Source: JAAUTS01 sp038250235
Lineage (GTDB): Bacteria; Verrucomicrobiota; Verrucomicrobiia; Methylacidiphilales; JAAUTS01
NCBI GenBank assembly: GCA_038250235.1
Contig: JBBSCO010000013.1
Location: 1 to 56,495, forward strand
Direction: 5' to 3'
Length of the DNA: 56,495 nt
Made by a program: the position numbers and the translations under genes. Shown in pieces: positions 23,364-32,234 of this stretch (the stretch's first letter is position 1; the number at the start of each line of letters is the position of its first letter). Under the pieces are notes generated by a model, which saw only the letters and a program-made list of their open reading frames with translations, did no database searches and was not told the DNA's origin.

Positions 23364-24377
23364 ATGAGCGCACCCACGGCCCATGACGTCAAAACTGAAG
23401 CCCTTCGCCTGGGTTTCAGTTCCTGCCATATCACCCCAGCAGGGGACTCGCCCCGCTATGATTCATTTCTGCAATGGATCCGGGACGGCAAACACGGCCA
23501 GATGGAATGGCTGGAGCGCGATCCCGGACAGCGGAAAACAACAGCCCGTCTGCTCCCGGAAGGTCGCAGTGTCATTCTGACCGGAACCAATTATTTCCAA
23601 CCGCCCCCGCCACTACGCGGCAAGATTGCGACCTATGCCCTGGGTAAAGATTACCACGACCTGATTACCGCCCGTCTGAGACAGCTCTGCTCCTGGCTGG
23701 AGTCCCGGGCCGGCGGTCTTCATCGCCCCTTCGTCGATACCTCGGCAGTTTTGGAAAAACCACTTGCCATGCAGTCAGGGCTGGGTTGGCAGGGTAAAAA
23801 CACCATGCTGATCCACCGCCGGATGGGCAACTGGCTCAGCCTCGGAGGTATTATCAGTTCATTGGAACTTACCCCCGACAACCCGGAAAAGGATCATTGC
23901 GGCAGCTGTCACCGCTGCATGGACGCCTGCCCCACGGGGGCCATCACCGCCCCCTACCAGCTGGATGCGCGGCGGTGCATCGCGTATCTGACCATCGAAC
24001 ACAAGGGCTCCATTCCCCTCGAATTCCGCAAGGCTATTGGCGACCGCCTTTTCGGATGTGACGACTGTCTTAGCATCTGTCCCTGGAACCGCTGGGCCCA
24101 ACGCAGCCATGAGGCGCATTTTCAAGCGGTTCCGCGGCCGGATCTTCGCGAAATGCTGGGGTGGGATGATGCCACTTTCCGACGCCATTACCGGGGAAGT
24201 CCTGTTTTCCGGCTTAAACATTCCCGCTGGCTGCGAAATATCTGCGTGGTGCTTGGAAATATTGGGACTGCGGAGGATCTGAATGCCTTGGAGACGGCAT
24301 CAACGGTTGGCGATGCCCTGATCCGGGAACATGCGTTATGGGCAGTTAAGGAAATCAAAGCCCGCCACAATTCCTGA
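23364..24377 (+). CDS. queG: Epoxyqueuosine reductase QueG
   Basis: Reduces epoxyqueuosine to queuosine at the tRNA wobble position; a cobalamin- and two-[4Fe-4S]-containing enzyme. The cluster motifs are CGSCHRCMDACPTGAI and CDDCLSICPWNRWAQ. The upstream cobalamin-domain sequence includes YALGKDYHDLI and SGLGWQGKNTML. The tail (after about residue 285) looks like a short HEAT-type repeat, as in other QueG. At 337 residues it is of normal length. It is tightly linked to aroK upstream; no other queuosine gene is present. Confidence 0.96.
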   Translation: MSAPTAHDVKTEALRLGFSSCHITPAGDSPRYDSFLQWIRDGKHGQMEWLERDPGQRKTTARLLPEGRSVILTGTNYFQPPPPLRGKIATYALGKDYHDLITARLRQLCSWLESRAGGLHRPFVDTSAVLEKPLAMQSGLGWQGKNTMLIHRRMGNWLSLGGIISSLELTPDNPEKDHCGSCHRCMDACPTGAITAPYQLDARRCIAYLTIEHKGSIPLEFRKAIGDRLFGCDDCLSICPWNRWAQRSHEAHFQAVPRPDLREMLGWDDATFRRHYRGSPVFRLKHSRWLRNICVVLGNIGTAEDLNALETASTVGDALIREHALWAVKEIKARHNS

Positions 24378-24383
24378 TGCGGA

Positions 24384-25214
24384 CTATTTTTTGTCTTTGT
24401 CTTTGTCGCTTTTCCCGTCCAGACCGGGAAGCATGGATTCCAGAGTGTTGCCAAACGACTGGCCTTCCTGTCCTGCCTGCTGGGACGGATCCTGGGACAA
24501 ACTCTTGAGCTGGGCAGCGTCAACGGCCCCGATCTGTCCGACTTCTTCCTGGGTCACCCAACCCAGTTCAATGAATGAGTCCGCAAAGGCCGCATTCAAC
24601 CCGCCCGCGTAGATACCGAAGGCCGATTTCACAAAGCCGCGACCTTCCTCCGTGTTCCCTTTTTTGAAAGCAACAGCAGCGTTGGCAAAATAATAGAAAG
24701 GATTGGAAACGGTTGGCCGCAACGAATCGATCGACTTGCCGACTTCCGTGCCGTTGCCCAACATCACATCGCAGAGAAAAACCTTGTACAGGCCAAGGGC
24801 GTTCTGCGAATTGTCCGGCATGGCCAGGAATTTCTGGAACATTTTTTTTCCTTCCGCATAATTTTTTTGCAGGAAATAAACCTCGCCCAGGTTAAAAAGA
24901 GGGATGGAATCCTTGGCATCAGTTTCCGTCATTTTTTTAAAAACCGCTTCCGCTTCCGGAAGCTTTTTCATGCGCACAAACAACGCCCCACGGAGATTTA
25001 ATGTCTGGCTGACTCCCGGCTGGGCTTTTTCCGCCTCATCCAGCCTGGCCAGGGAAGCTTCAAAATCATTCCGGTTGAACGCTTCCACTGCGGCGGCGTA
25101 AGCCTTGCTGAAGGCCTCACTGTATTGTGGAGCCGCTGCTATTGTTTCCTGGGACAGTGCAGACAAAAGACTCATCCCAAATAAAACGATCCCCAAACGG
25201 ATGACACGTATCAT
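24384..25214 (-). CDS. Exported TPR protein
   Basis: A 276-residue protein with a signal peptide (MIRVIRLGIVLFGMSLLSAL, ending near residues 25-28) and about five tetratricopeptide-type helix pairs, for example AAAVEAFNRNDFEASLARLD and IPLFNLGEVYFLQKNYAEGK. A Lys/Asp-rich C terminus ends KSDKDKDKK. It is likely a periplasmic or lipid-tethered scaffold. It resembles the divergent gene at 25282 over the middle and the C-terminal PFYYFANAAVAFKKGN region, so the two are paralogues. No enzymatic motif is visible. Confidence 0.75.
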   Translation of the reverse strand: MIRVIRLGIVLFGMSLLSALSQETIAAAPQYSEAFSKAYAAAVEAFNRNDFEASLARLDEAEKAQPGVSQTLNLRGALFVRMKKLPEAEAVFKKMTETDAKDSIPLFNLGEVYFLQKNYAEGKKMFQKFLAMPDNSQNALGLYKVFLCDVMLGNGTEVGKSIDSLRPTVSNPFYYFANAAVAFKKGNTEEGRGFVKSAFGIYAGGLNAAFADSFIELGWVTQEEVGQIGAVDAAQLKSLSQDPSQQAGQEGQSFGNTLESMLPGLDGKSDKDKDKK

Positions 25215-25281
25215 TTTCTGAAAATAACACAGAATCGGATTTGGACAATGTCGAATGTCCTGCTTGAATAAGAGCTGGTCT

Positions 25282-25956
25282 ATGCGTTACTACCGGTCTT
25301 TTTTCATTCTGGTCGGCCTGGCTTTGGCCACACTGCATAACACAGCGTACGCTACGGAAGTGGCTGATGATTACCAGGAGGCCCTGGTCGCCCTGAAATC
25401 CGGCAAACCCGATCAGGCTCTCCAATTGGTCGACGCCCTGCTGGTCAGAAATCCCCTTCCCCGCGCCATTGAACTCAAAGGGCGTATCCTCCACGCCCAA
25501 GGCAAGTATGTGGAAGCTGAAAATTTCTATTTTTCCGCCCTGGAAAAAGACCCGGCCATGGTCTCGCCCCACTTCTACCTCGGGGAAGCCTCTTTCCGGA
25601 GGAAGGCCTGGTCGGAATCGATCCAGTATTTCCGCAACCATCTGAGCAAAGCCAAGGACTCCAAAGACAGCATCCTGAAAATGATCTACGCCTATATTGC
25701 CACGGGAAATTTTGCCGAGGCCGCACGCTGGACGACCGCTTTGGATCCGGTGGATGAATTTTATCCCTGCTATTATTTTGGCCGCGCCGCCATGGCTTTC
25801 TCCGAAGGCAAGCTAAAGGAATACAGCGAAATCCTTCAACAGGCCCGGACCATTTACGGCAACGATGTCTATAATGCCTACGAGCCGGATCTTCTCTTCC
25901 TGCTCAAAGCACTGCCCAAACGCGAAACCACAGCTCCAGCCCTGAAGACCCAATAA
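25282..25956 (+). CDS. Exported TPR protein, paralogue of the divergent gene
   Basis: A 224-residue protein with a signal peptide (MRYYRSFFILVGLALATLHN, cleavage after about AYA) and TPR-like repeats: LVALKSGKPDQALQLVDALL and VEAENFYFSALEKDPAMVSP. The region YYFGRAAMAFSEGKLKEYS aligns with its neighbour's YYFANAAVAFKKGN. The ATG at 25282 places the signal peptide correctly; an in-frame ATG at 25255 adds nine non-hydrophobic residues. The gap between the two starts is 67 bp and probably holds a shared control region. Function unknown. Confidence 0.72.
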   Translation: MRYYRSFFILVGLALATLHNTAYATEVADDYQEALVALKSGKPDQALQLVDALLVRNPLPRAIELKGRILHAQGKYVEAENFYFSALEKDPAMVSPHFYLGEASFRRKAWSESIQYFRNHLSKAKDSKDSILKMIYAYIATGNFAEAARWTTALDPVDEFYPCYYFGRAAMAFSEGKLKEYSEILQQARTIYGNDVYNAYEPDLLFLLKALPKRETTAPALKTQ

Positions 25957-26015
25957 AGACAGTTGCCATTTACGTCAAGTTCAGAGATTATTTTCCCCTG
26001 AGCCATCCATAAAAT

Positions 26016-26087
26016 GGCGGAGTAGCCAAGTGGTAAGGCAGGGCTCTGCAAAAGCCCCATTCACCGGTTCGATTCCGGTCTCCGCCT
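26016..26087 (+). tRNA. tRNA-Cys (GCA)
   Basis: The acceptor stem GGCGGAG (26016-26022) pairs with CTCCGCC (26080-26086), with T as discriminator at 26087. The anticodon arm is GGGCT-CTGCAAA-AGCCC, giving anticodon GCA. The T arm is CCGGTTCGATTCCGG. No CCA is encoded. The D-loop and a short variable loop fit a normal cloverleaf. Confidence 0.97.
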
Positions 26088-27755
26088 CATTCCTGACGAT
26101 TCCTGACGCCATATCTCCCGACCCGGGCCAGACCCCACGTGCATCTCAATACGACCGGGCTCTTCGTCCATCCACTCCAAAAAAACCGCCCCAGGCACCA
26201 GTTGTAGCCCGGCACGATCTTCTTTCTTAAAAATTCCGACAATGGCGGCAGGTTTGGGCTCCCGGGCAACAATCCCTCCGGGAACCGCCGCCGAATACCC
26301 GTTCCAGACGGATACGCCGTACATGGCAGGAAAGTTCCCTGCCCCTGTCATAATCAGTGGCACCTCGAAAAAACGGGGCAAATCCTCAATCAACTTCTGA
26401 TCCATCAACGGAATCACCCTACCGCCGGGGGGTAATTCCCTGCGGATTTTTTCCCAATAAACATCGGCTGTCCCATCCAGAAAATACCGACGGCTGGCCG
26501 CTTGCTCATTCATGCTCGGAGAACCTGCCAGGGTCAGCGAAGCCATAAAAATCAGCCCCCCAGTGAATGCGCTTAGATTCCTTGCCTTGCCCGGGAGGGA
26601 AGTTCCCCGGGCCGCCCACAAATGGAGAAGAAAAACGACGAGAAAAACTTCCTTAAAGGGCCATCTCATTCCATTTAGAACCGGCACATGATAGAGGATG
26701 TGACCCAGCCAGTCCGGACGGCTGACCAGCAAGAGGAAAGCAGCCAACAGCCCTAGCAACAGGTAATCCCATGAAACCCACATTCTCCGGCCCCGGAAAA
26801 ACGCCGTCAGCGCCAGTCCTCCGGCCACAAAGGAGGCCAGGGCATAGGCATGAAGCACTTTGCCGAACATTTCAAATTTCCCCAGCAAGATGCTGCCACT
26901 GCCCAAAAAGGCCGAGCCCAGAACAACCTGAAACGGCATCCGGTATTTGGAGGCCTCTTCCAAGGGAAGGGCAGAACCACGCACGGATTCGGAAAGAGCC
27001 ATAAGGGAAGGCAGAATCGATGGGCTGGCCGCCGCTCCCGCCACTAACAGAGCCGCCCCGTAACGCAAAATCTGCGTGAATTCTCTTTCCTCATGGGCCT
27101 TCCAGAGGCCCACCGCGACGGCCAGCAGCATGGAATAAACAAAGCAACTGGGGTGCCCTCCCACCGCCGAGTGATAAGCGGAAAGCACCGTAATGACCCA
27201 AAACAATTGCGTCCGTTTTTCCCACCAGACCCCCACCAGCCAGGGAAGGGCGGCGACATTGGCCAAATACCAGAACCACGAGCCACCCACCAGCAGGCTA
27301 TACATGCTGAAGCCGTAACTCAGGCTTAAAAAAACCGCAAAGCCCGGTGTCACGGACGTCAGACGGGCCTCCCCGAGTTTGCGCAGCAACCAACGGAAAC
27401 CCGCCACCGCCAACAGAAGATTGCCCATGGCGTAAAGATCCACCAGGGCATTCCGGAGAAAAGTGGGCGAAAACAGGGATAACAACAGAACAACCGGATG
27501 CCATAACACATTGAATGCCGCATCACGATAAAGCGGATAATTTCCCCCGAAAAGTTCCTGGCTGATGAAAGGATTGGCTCCTGCCCAGATCTTCTGTCCA
27601 ACGGAAACCCAGACCGGAAAAGCCAAAGTAAAACTGTCATCCGTCAAAAAAAAATAGGGCCTCCAGAATTGCAGCAACAATAACAAAGGGCAGGCCAACA
27701 ACAGTGTCGTCCCCACTCCTTTTTGCCCCCAGATATCGAAGAGTTTCTTTTTCAT
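26061..27755 (-). CDS. YfhO-like polytopic membrane protein
   Basis: A 564-residue protein with about 12 hydrophobic spans in the first 440 residues, then a soluble C-terminal domain of ~120 residues. Short loops between early spans carry DDSFTLAFPV and FGGNYPLYRD, as in YfhO-like proteins and GT-C fold glycosyltransferases. No catalytic residue can be assigned. Its start overlaps the stop of the upstream membrane-protein gene (ATGA), so the two are cotranscribed. The last nine residues (MRRRPESNR) are read antisense through the tRNA-Cys gene. The natural stop may therefore have been lost and the tail may be artefactual. Confidence 0.7.
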   Translation of the reverse strand: MKKKLFDIWGQKGVGTTLLLACPLLLLLQFWRPYFFLTDDSFTLAFPVWVSVGQKIWAGANPFISQELFGGNYPLYRDAAFNVLWHPVVLLLSLFSPTFLRNALVDLYAMGNLLLAVAGFRWLLRKLGEARLTSVTPGFAVFLSLSYGFSMYSLLVGGSWFWYLANVAALPWLVGVWWEKRTQLFWVITVLSAYHSAVGGHPSCFVYSMLLAVAVGLWKAHEEREFTQILRYGAALLVAGAAASPSILPSLMALSESVRGSALPLEEASKYRMPFQVVLGSAFLGSGSILLGKFEMFGKVLHAYALASFVAGGLALTAFFRGRRMWVSWDYLLLGLLAAFLLLVSRPDWLGHILYHVPVLNGMRWPFKEVFLVVFLLHLWAARGTSLPGKARNLSAFTGGLIFMASLTLAGSPSMNEQAASRRYFLDGTADVYWEKIRRELPPGGRVIPLMDQKLIEDLPRFFEVPLIMTGAGNFPAMYGVSVWNGYSAAVPGGIVAREPKPAAIVGIFKKEDRAGLQLVPGAVFLEWMDEEPGRIEMHVGSGPGREIWRQESSGMRRRPESNR

Positions 27756-29263
27756 TTTTTATTCTTTAGATACAGGCTGTTCAGACTGTCCTGGTGCATT
27801 AAAAGCCAACCATGCTTCTCCAGTGCGGGTCCCAGTGGGTTCCCATACGGCAACACGGCCGAAGTCACCCCGCGTTCCTCCAGTTTTCCATACCAGCCCT
27901 TCTCCATCCGCAACACCGGAAGATAGGTTCCCAGAATGAACTTGTCCCGGTAGAGATCCGTGCGGTCGTCCATGAACACTTTCAACTCCGGACCAAAACG
28001 GTAAATCAGTGCACCGCCCAGATCGTCCGTATTGAACAGTCGATGGAAATCCTCAGGCCTGCTTTCAATGAATACGGCCGAAGCCGAACTCAAACGCAGA
28101 TCATCCAGATTCTTCCGGAACAATCCGGGCAGCAGCCAGACCAGGGAGATAAACAGAATCGAAAAAGAACCTGCATAAACCCATCCCGACTTCAACTTTC
28201 TTTGGCTTTCCGTAATATCCGCCAAACGCCGGCTTAGAACCGGTAAGGCATCGTCGAACCATTGTCCAGCCAGGCGGGCCAGCACAGGGGCCGCGACCAA
28301 CATAAAAAGAATAGCATGACGGACTGAGCTAATAGCGAAGTAAAGAAAAAAGACCAGACAGGCGGCTTCCGGCCAGCTTAATTGTTTCCAGCGGAAGACC
28401 AATAGAACCATGAGCACAAGAATGGTTCCGAAAAACAAGCGGACATTCAGACTGTCGTGGACAAAGGGCGTGGTGTATTCATGCCAATACCGCAGGCTCT
28501 CCAAGTCGAGATAACTAAAGATCGCCTGGTGAAGGCCGTAGCCGTAGGGATTGATCAGACTGGCCAGTCCACAGGCAAGAGCGCATGCAGCAAAAATAAA
28601 GACACGCTTCCACATCAGCGAATTGCGCCTGCAACAGGCCTCCAGAGCTGCGCCCAAAGTGAAAAGTGCGGTCAGGATCAGACCTGCCACAAAACCACCA
28701 TGCATGTTGGACCACAAAACCATCAGACAGGGCAGGGGCAACAAAACGCGGATCAACTCCGCTGGCTTCTGCGGGCTGCGGAATGCTCTCTCCAGGAAAA
28801 GAAGAAAGGCCGTGAAAAAAAGATAGGTCACCACGTGGGGCCGGGCCTGCAAATGCATCGTCATCACCAGCCAGGTAACAAAGACCATGGACAGCGCACA
28901 CAAAACCTGGGTGCCCTGTTCCAGCATCCGTTGCATCAGCACAAGAAGCGTCCAGCCCAAAACCAGAGCACAGATTGCGGTGACCAAAGGCAGCCCTCCC
29001 ACGGCCTGTAGAAAACCTGTCAGAAACTGGAACAACCATTGGTAAAGCGTCCAGCTCAGGTCCGGCACCGTGTACGAATAGGGATCATGAACAGGCAGTT
29101 TCCACGTTTCCCACAACATCTGGCCGGTTTTTAACTGCCAGCCCGTTCCCGGATCCATCAGCATCCGGCCCGGCTGCAGCAGCACAAATATCAGATGAAC
29201 CAGAAACAAAAAAAAGACGAAAGGGGGCAGATAGGACGGGAGTTGTGCCTTTACTGACGTCAT
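27752..29263 (-). CDS. GT-C-like polytopic membrane protein
   Basis: A 503-residue protein with about 10-11 membrane spans and a C-terminal soluble stretch (about residues 380-503). The first loop contains MDPGTGWQLKTGQML and DPYSYTVPDLSWTLYQWLFQ, acidic and aromatic, like the first periplasmic loop of GT-C glycosyltransferases. The pattern INPYGYGLHQAIFSYL and the C-terminal YGNPLGPALEKHGWLL look family-specific. Known relatives are uncharacterised membrane proteins of Verrucomicrobiota and Planctomycetota. With the adjacent YfhO-like protein and a divergent family 2 glycosyltransferase 86 bp away it probably belongs to a surface polysaccharide or glycolipid pathway. That is inference. Confidence 0.65.
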   Translation of the reverse strand: MTSVKAQLPSYLPPFVFFLFLVHLIFVLLQPGRMLMDPGTGWQLKTGQMLWETWKLPVHDPYSYTVPDLSWTLYQWLFQFLTGFLQAVGGLPLVTAICALVLGWTLLVLMQRMLEQGTQVLCALSMVFVTWLVMTMHLQARPHVVTYLFFTAFLLFLERAFRSPQKPAELIRVLLPLPCLMVLWSNMHGGFVAGLILTALFTLGAALEACCRRNSLMWKRVFIFAACALACGLASLINPYGYGLHQAIFSYLDLESLRYWHEYTTPFVHDSLNVRLFFGTILVLMVLLVFRWKQLSWPEAACLVFFLYFAISSVRHAILFMLVAAPVLARLAGQWFDDALPVLSRRLADITESQRKLKSGWVYAGSFSILFISLVWLLPGLFRKNLDDLRLSSASAVFIESRPEDFHRLFNTDDLGGALIYRFGPELKVFMDDRTDLYRDKFILGTYLPVLRMEKGWYGKLEERGVTSAVLPYGNPLGPALEKHGWLLMHQDSLNSLYLKNKK

Positions 29264-29349
29264 TAAACCGACTTTGAAGCAATGTGGTTGGCTGTCTAAA
29301 CAAAATTTAGGATCGCCAGAATCCTTTCCTTGGGAAAATCTAACCGCTG

Positions 29350-30099
29350 ATGAACCTGCGAACTCTCCTGGTCATACCCGCCTATCGTGAAAACCATCGG
29401 CTGCCTTTCTACCTTGCGAGCTTGTTGCCAGTGCTGAAAGAATCAGGGCTCAGCGTCTCTGTCCTTGTGGTTGATGATGGTTCAGGCCCTACGGAAGCCG
29501 ATGCCTTGGTTCAAATCCTGAAGCCACTAAGCACTTCCTTTGCCCAACTGCTCCCACCCCTGCTTCTCAACGTCAACCGGGGCAAGGGAGCCGCTGTCCG
29601 CGCAGGGTGGAACCAGCTTCACGATGAGCAGCTCCTGGCTTTTGTGGACGCCGATGGAAGCATTCCGGCCCGTGAGGTTCTGCGTCTTTTGTCGCTGGCG
29701 GAAAGTTCCGCTCTGACTAACGAAGCCCTGTTTGCCAGCCGTGTCAAAATGCTGGGCCACACCATTGAACGCCATTTCCACCGTCATGTTCTGGGGCGCA
29801 TCTACGCCAGCATCATCGGCAGTCTCCTGAAAGTTCCTGTCTACGATTCGCAATGCGGCTTCAAAATCATCAGGGCAGAAATCTGGCGGGAGATCAAAAC
29901 CGAGCTTTCCGAAAACGGTTTCGCCTTTGATGTGGATCTGCTTCTCGCCCTCCGTAAACAGGGGGTCTCAGTGAAGGAAATTCCCATCGACTGGGCGGAT
30001 GTTCCCGGAAGCAAGGTGAGCTTAATCTGCGACAGTTTTCGCATGTTTCTGGCTGTCATCAGACTCCGTGGTCGTTATCAGCAGCTGCCCGGCCGTTGA
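29350..30099 (+). CDS. Family 2 glycosyltransferase, dolichyl/undecaprenyl-phosphate sugar type
   Basis: A 249-residue GT2 enzyme with no membrane span. Motifs: VIPAYRENHRLPFYL, VLVVDDGSGPTEADA, NRGKGAAVRAGW, AFVDADGSIPA (the DXD equivalent) and the acceptor-side DSQCGFKIIRAEIW. This is the layout of enzymes that move glucose or mannose from a nucleotide sugar to a polyprenyl phosphate (ALG5-like). The lipid-linked sugar would serve GT-C transferases, which fits the two polytopic proteins on the other strand. The partner genes are inferred, not proven. Confidence 0.88.
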   Translation: MNLRTLLVIPAYRENHRLPFYLASLLPVLKESGLSVSVLVVDDGSGPTEADALVQILKPLSTSFAQLLPPLLLNVNRGKGAAVRAGWNQLHDEQLLAFVDADGSIPAREVLRLLSLAESSALTNEALFASRVKMLGHTIERHFHRHVLGRIYASIIGSLLKVPVYDSQCGFKIIRAEIWREIKTELSENGFAFDVDLLLALRKQGVSVKEIPIDWADVPGSKVSLICDSFRMFLAVIRLRGRYQQLPGR

Positions 30100-30110
30100 T
30101 TCCACTCCAC

Positions 30111-31124
30111 TCAATAAAAACTTAGTGGTTTGGCAGGCATACCTTCAAGAGGACGACGGATTTCGTATAGACCTGGAACGATCTCTTCTTTTTCAGCATA
30201 CGCACAACGCAGCATCTCAATTTTGGCGTCGATATTGTCGATATGGTGCAGAAGCATGCCTTCCGGAGTCCGTGGCGTCACCGGGGATCCGAACTCCATC
30301 TGCCCGTGATGGGACGCAATCAGATGCAACAGATGATCCCGCACCAGTTCCGGCGACGGCTTGACTTCCGCCGCAAACAGAGCGGGGTGTAATTCCGCCG
30401 CCTGATGCCATAATTTGTTGACCACTTCAATCCCGACCGAGATATGGCCGATGAGTTCCCCCCTCCGGTTCGGTTGGCTGATAAAGCCCTGGTCAGGGTA
30501 ATCATTTTCCCAAAGTTTCCCGACATCATGAAAAAGCACCCCGCAATAAAGTAGGGCGGGGGTCACTTCCTCATAAAGCGGGGCCAAGGCTGCCGCACAG
30601 CGAAGCATCTGGCTGGTGTGCTCCAGTAAGCCACCGCGGCGTGCATGATGATAGGTCCGTGCGGCCGCAGCCCGCTTCCATTTCTTTTCATGCTGCTCCA
30701 AAGAAAGTAGTGCCACCGCACGCAAGGCTGACTCCGGCAAGGCCGTAAACGTTTGCTGAAGAAAATCCCAATCCTCCACCTGTTTACGTTTTGAATCTTC
30801 CGATCCCGCAAGAAACGTTTCCGTTTCGGAAACGGTCAGAAACCGCAGCTGCGGCTTCTCCACGTTCAGTCCGAACTGGTTGGTAAAAAAACGTCCGCCC
30901 AGTTCACAAAGATCCCCGCTTTTCAGGTCGGAACAAAAATCAAACGCGTCGGTTTCGGCCCAGATTTTAAAGCGGGCCTTCTGCCGGGCATCAACCACTT
31001 CCAGGTCATAGAAAGGTTTGCCGTTCTGGGTTTTTCCGAGTCGAAGCTGATCAACCTGAACCGAAACCTCTTCCTCCTGCGGCTCTTCCGCCGCCTGCTT
31101 CACCAATTCGGAAAGTGTAATCAT
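30111..31124 (-). CDS. YhaM-like 3'-5' exoribonuclease (OB-fold plus HD domain)
   Basis: A 337-residue protein. Residues 1-105 form an OB-fold: VQVDQLRLGKTQNGKPFYDL and GDLCELGGRFFTNQFGL. Residues 150-320 are an HD domain: TYHHARRGGLLEHTSQML, LFHDVGKLWEND and the catalytic-site HIDNIDAKIEML. YhaM family members degrade RNA or single-stranded DNA 3' to 5' using Mn2+; this one could act on either. The gene's stop is 12 bp from the end of the converging glycosyltransferase gene. Confidence 0.88.
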   Translation of the reverse strand: MITLSELVKQAAEEPQEEEVSVQVDQLRLGKTQNGKPFYDLEVVDARQKARFKIWAETDAFDFCSDLKSGDLCELGGRFFTNQFGLNVEKPQLRFLTVSETETFLAGSEDSKRKQVEDWDFLQQTFTALPESALRAVALLSLEQHEKKWKRAAAARTYHHARRGGLLEHTSQMLRCAAALAPLYEEVTPALLYCGVLFHDVGKLWENDYPDQGFISQPNRRGELIGHISVGIEVVNKLWHQAAELHPALFAAEVKPSPELVRDHLLHLIASHHGQMEFGSPVTPRTPEGMLLHHIDNIDAKIEMLRCAYAEKEEIVPGLYEIRRPLEGMPAKPLSFY

Positions 31125-31156
31125 GGCTGTAGCTTAATCAAATGCCCCGAAGTCTG

Positions 31157-31173
31157 GCAAGCATTGCGCTTGC
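31157..31173. terminator. Possible short stem-loop after the aldo/keto reductase gene
   Basis: GCAAGC (31157-31162) and GCTTGC (31168-31173) pair as a perfect 6-bp stem with a five-base loop. It sits directly at the 3' end of the minus-strand aldo/keto reductase gene. There is no run of T after it, so Rho-independent termination is doubtful. Confidence 0.3.
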
Positions 31174-32192
31174 TAGGCATACGTGGAGGAATCCCCGTCA
31201 CGATAGGCCATCCACTTCCGATAAGGCTGGTATTGATTGGACTCCGTGGCGGGAAGGCAGCGTTTTTCCAATGCCAGCATTTCTTCCGGAGGCATCGGAA
31301 CAAAAGACCGGGCAATGGCCACATTCTGCCGCAGATGCTCAAGGGAATTGATCCCGCTGACAAGACTGCTGACCGGAAGGGAAAAAGCATAACGCAAAGC
31401 CTCCCCGGGCTTCAATACACCGTCCTGAACCACCTTGGCATTTCCTCCCAAGGACTTCATGCCAAGGGGGGCGATCTGTTGCTTGACCAGTTCGGGCAGC
31501 ACACGGCGCAAAAAAGCATTGGAGTTGGCTTCGATCGGGGACAGGGGGATCTGGCAGGCATCGAAAGGATACTGGCGCTTCAGAACTTCCAGATGCACGT
31601 CCGGTTCTGTGTGGCCCGTGAAACCGATAAAGCGCACCTTGCCCTGTTTCTTGGCTTCTTCCAGAGCGGCGACAACACTGTTATCGCGAAAGCCATGCTC
31701 GACCTGCTCCATCGTGGCCACGGCATGCCATTGCCAGAGATCCAGATGGTCGGTCTGAAGGCGCTTGAGGGATTCATCCAACATCTGCAGGGCTTCTTTT
31801 TTCCCGCCTTTACCGTGGTTGCAAACTTTGGTCATCAGAAAGACTTTGTCCCGTCGTCCCAGTAGAGCTTTGCCCATCAATTCTTCGGAACGTCCGTTAT
31901 GATAATCCCAGGCGTTGTCCATGAAGGTGACACCAGAATCAACAGCTTCATGCGCAATCCGGAAGGACTCTTTTTCGTCGGAGGCCGTGGCGAAGTGGTA
32001 GCCACCCAAAGCCAGGGATGAAACATGGAAATCGTGACGTCCGAACTTGCGTTGTGGAACCCCCGCCTCCAAAGCCGGTTTCTCTTGGGCGTGGAGCCGT
32101 GCCGAATTTCCTCCCAAAATCATGCCAGCAGCAGCGATTCCCAGGCTTTTTAAAAACTCCCTGCGCTCCTGAGTTGAAGTGCCTTTGTCCAT
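31173..32192 (-). CDS. Tat-exported aldo/keto reductase
   Basis: A 339-residue protein beginning with a twin-arginine signal: ERREFLKSLGIAAAGMILGG, with cleavage near residues 33-36 (LHA). The mature enzyme is an aldo/keto reductase: FMDNAWDYHNGRSEELMG carries the active-site Asp and Tyr, LMTKVCNH the Lys, and WQWHAV the His. Such Tat-exported reductases are frequent in Verrucomicrobiota and Planctomycetota; their substrates are unknown, with sugars or sugar-derived ketones likely. A secreted enzyme of this kind would need NAD(P)H in the periplasm or a cofactor bound before export. Confidence 0.88.
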   Translation of the reverse strand: MDKGTSTQERREFLKSLGIAAAGMILGGNSARLHAQEKPALEAGVPQRKFGRHDFHVSSLALGGYHFATASDEKESFRIAHEAVDSGVTFMDNAWDYHNGRSEELMGKALLGRRDKVFLMTKVCNHGKGGKKEALQMLDESLKRLQTDHLDLWQWHAVATMEQVEHGFRDNSVVAALEEAKKQGKVRFIGFTGHTEPDVHLEVLKRQYPFDACQIPLSPIEANSNAFLRRVLPELVKQQIAPLGMKSLGGNAKVVQDGVLKPGEALRYAFSLPVSSLVSGINSLEHLRQNVAIARSFVPMPPEEMLALEKRCLPATESNQYQPYRKWMAYRDGDSSTYA

Positions 32193-32234
32193 GGGGGTAG
32201 GGTAACGGAAGTTTCTTTTTGCTCAAACTCAAAC

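Noticed and set aside
31164..31865. A 233-codon plus-strand frame
   Set aside because: It is antisense to the Tat-exported aldo/keto reductase, which has a clear signal and catalytic residues.
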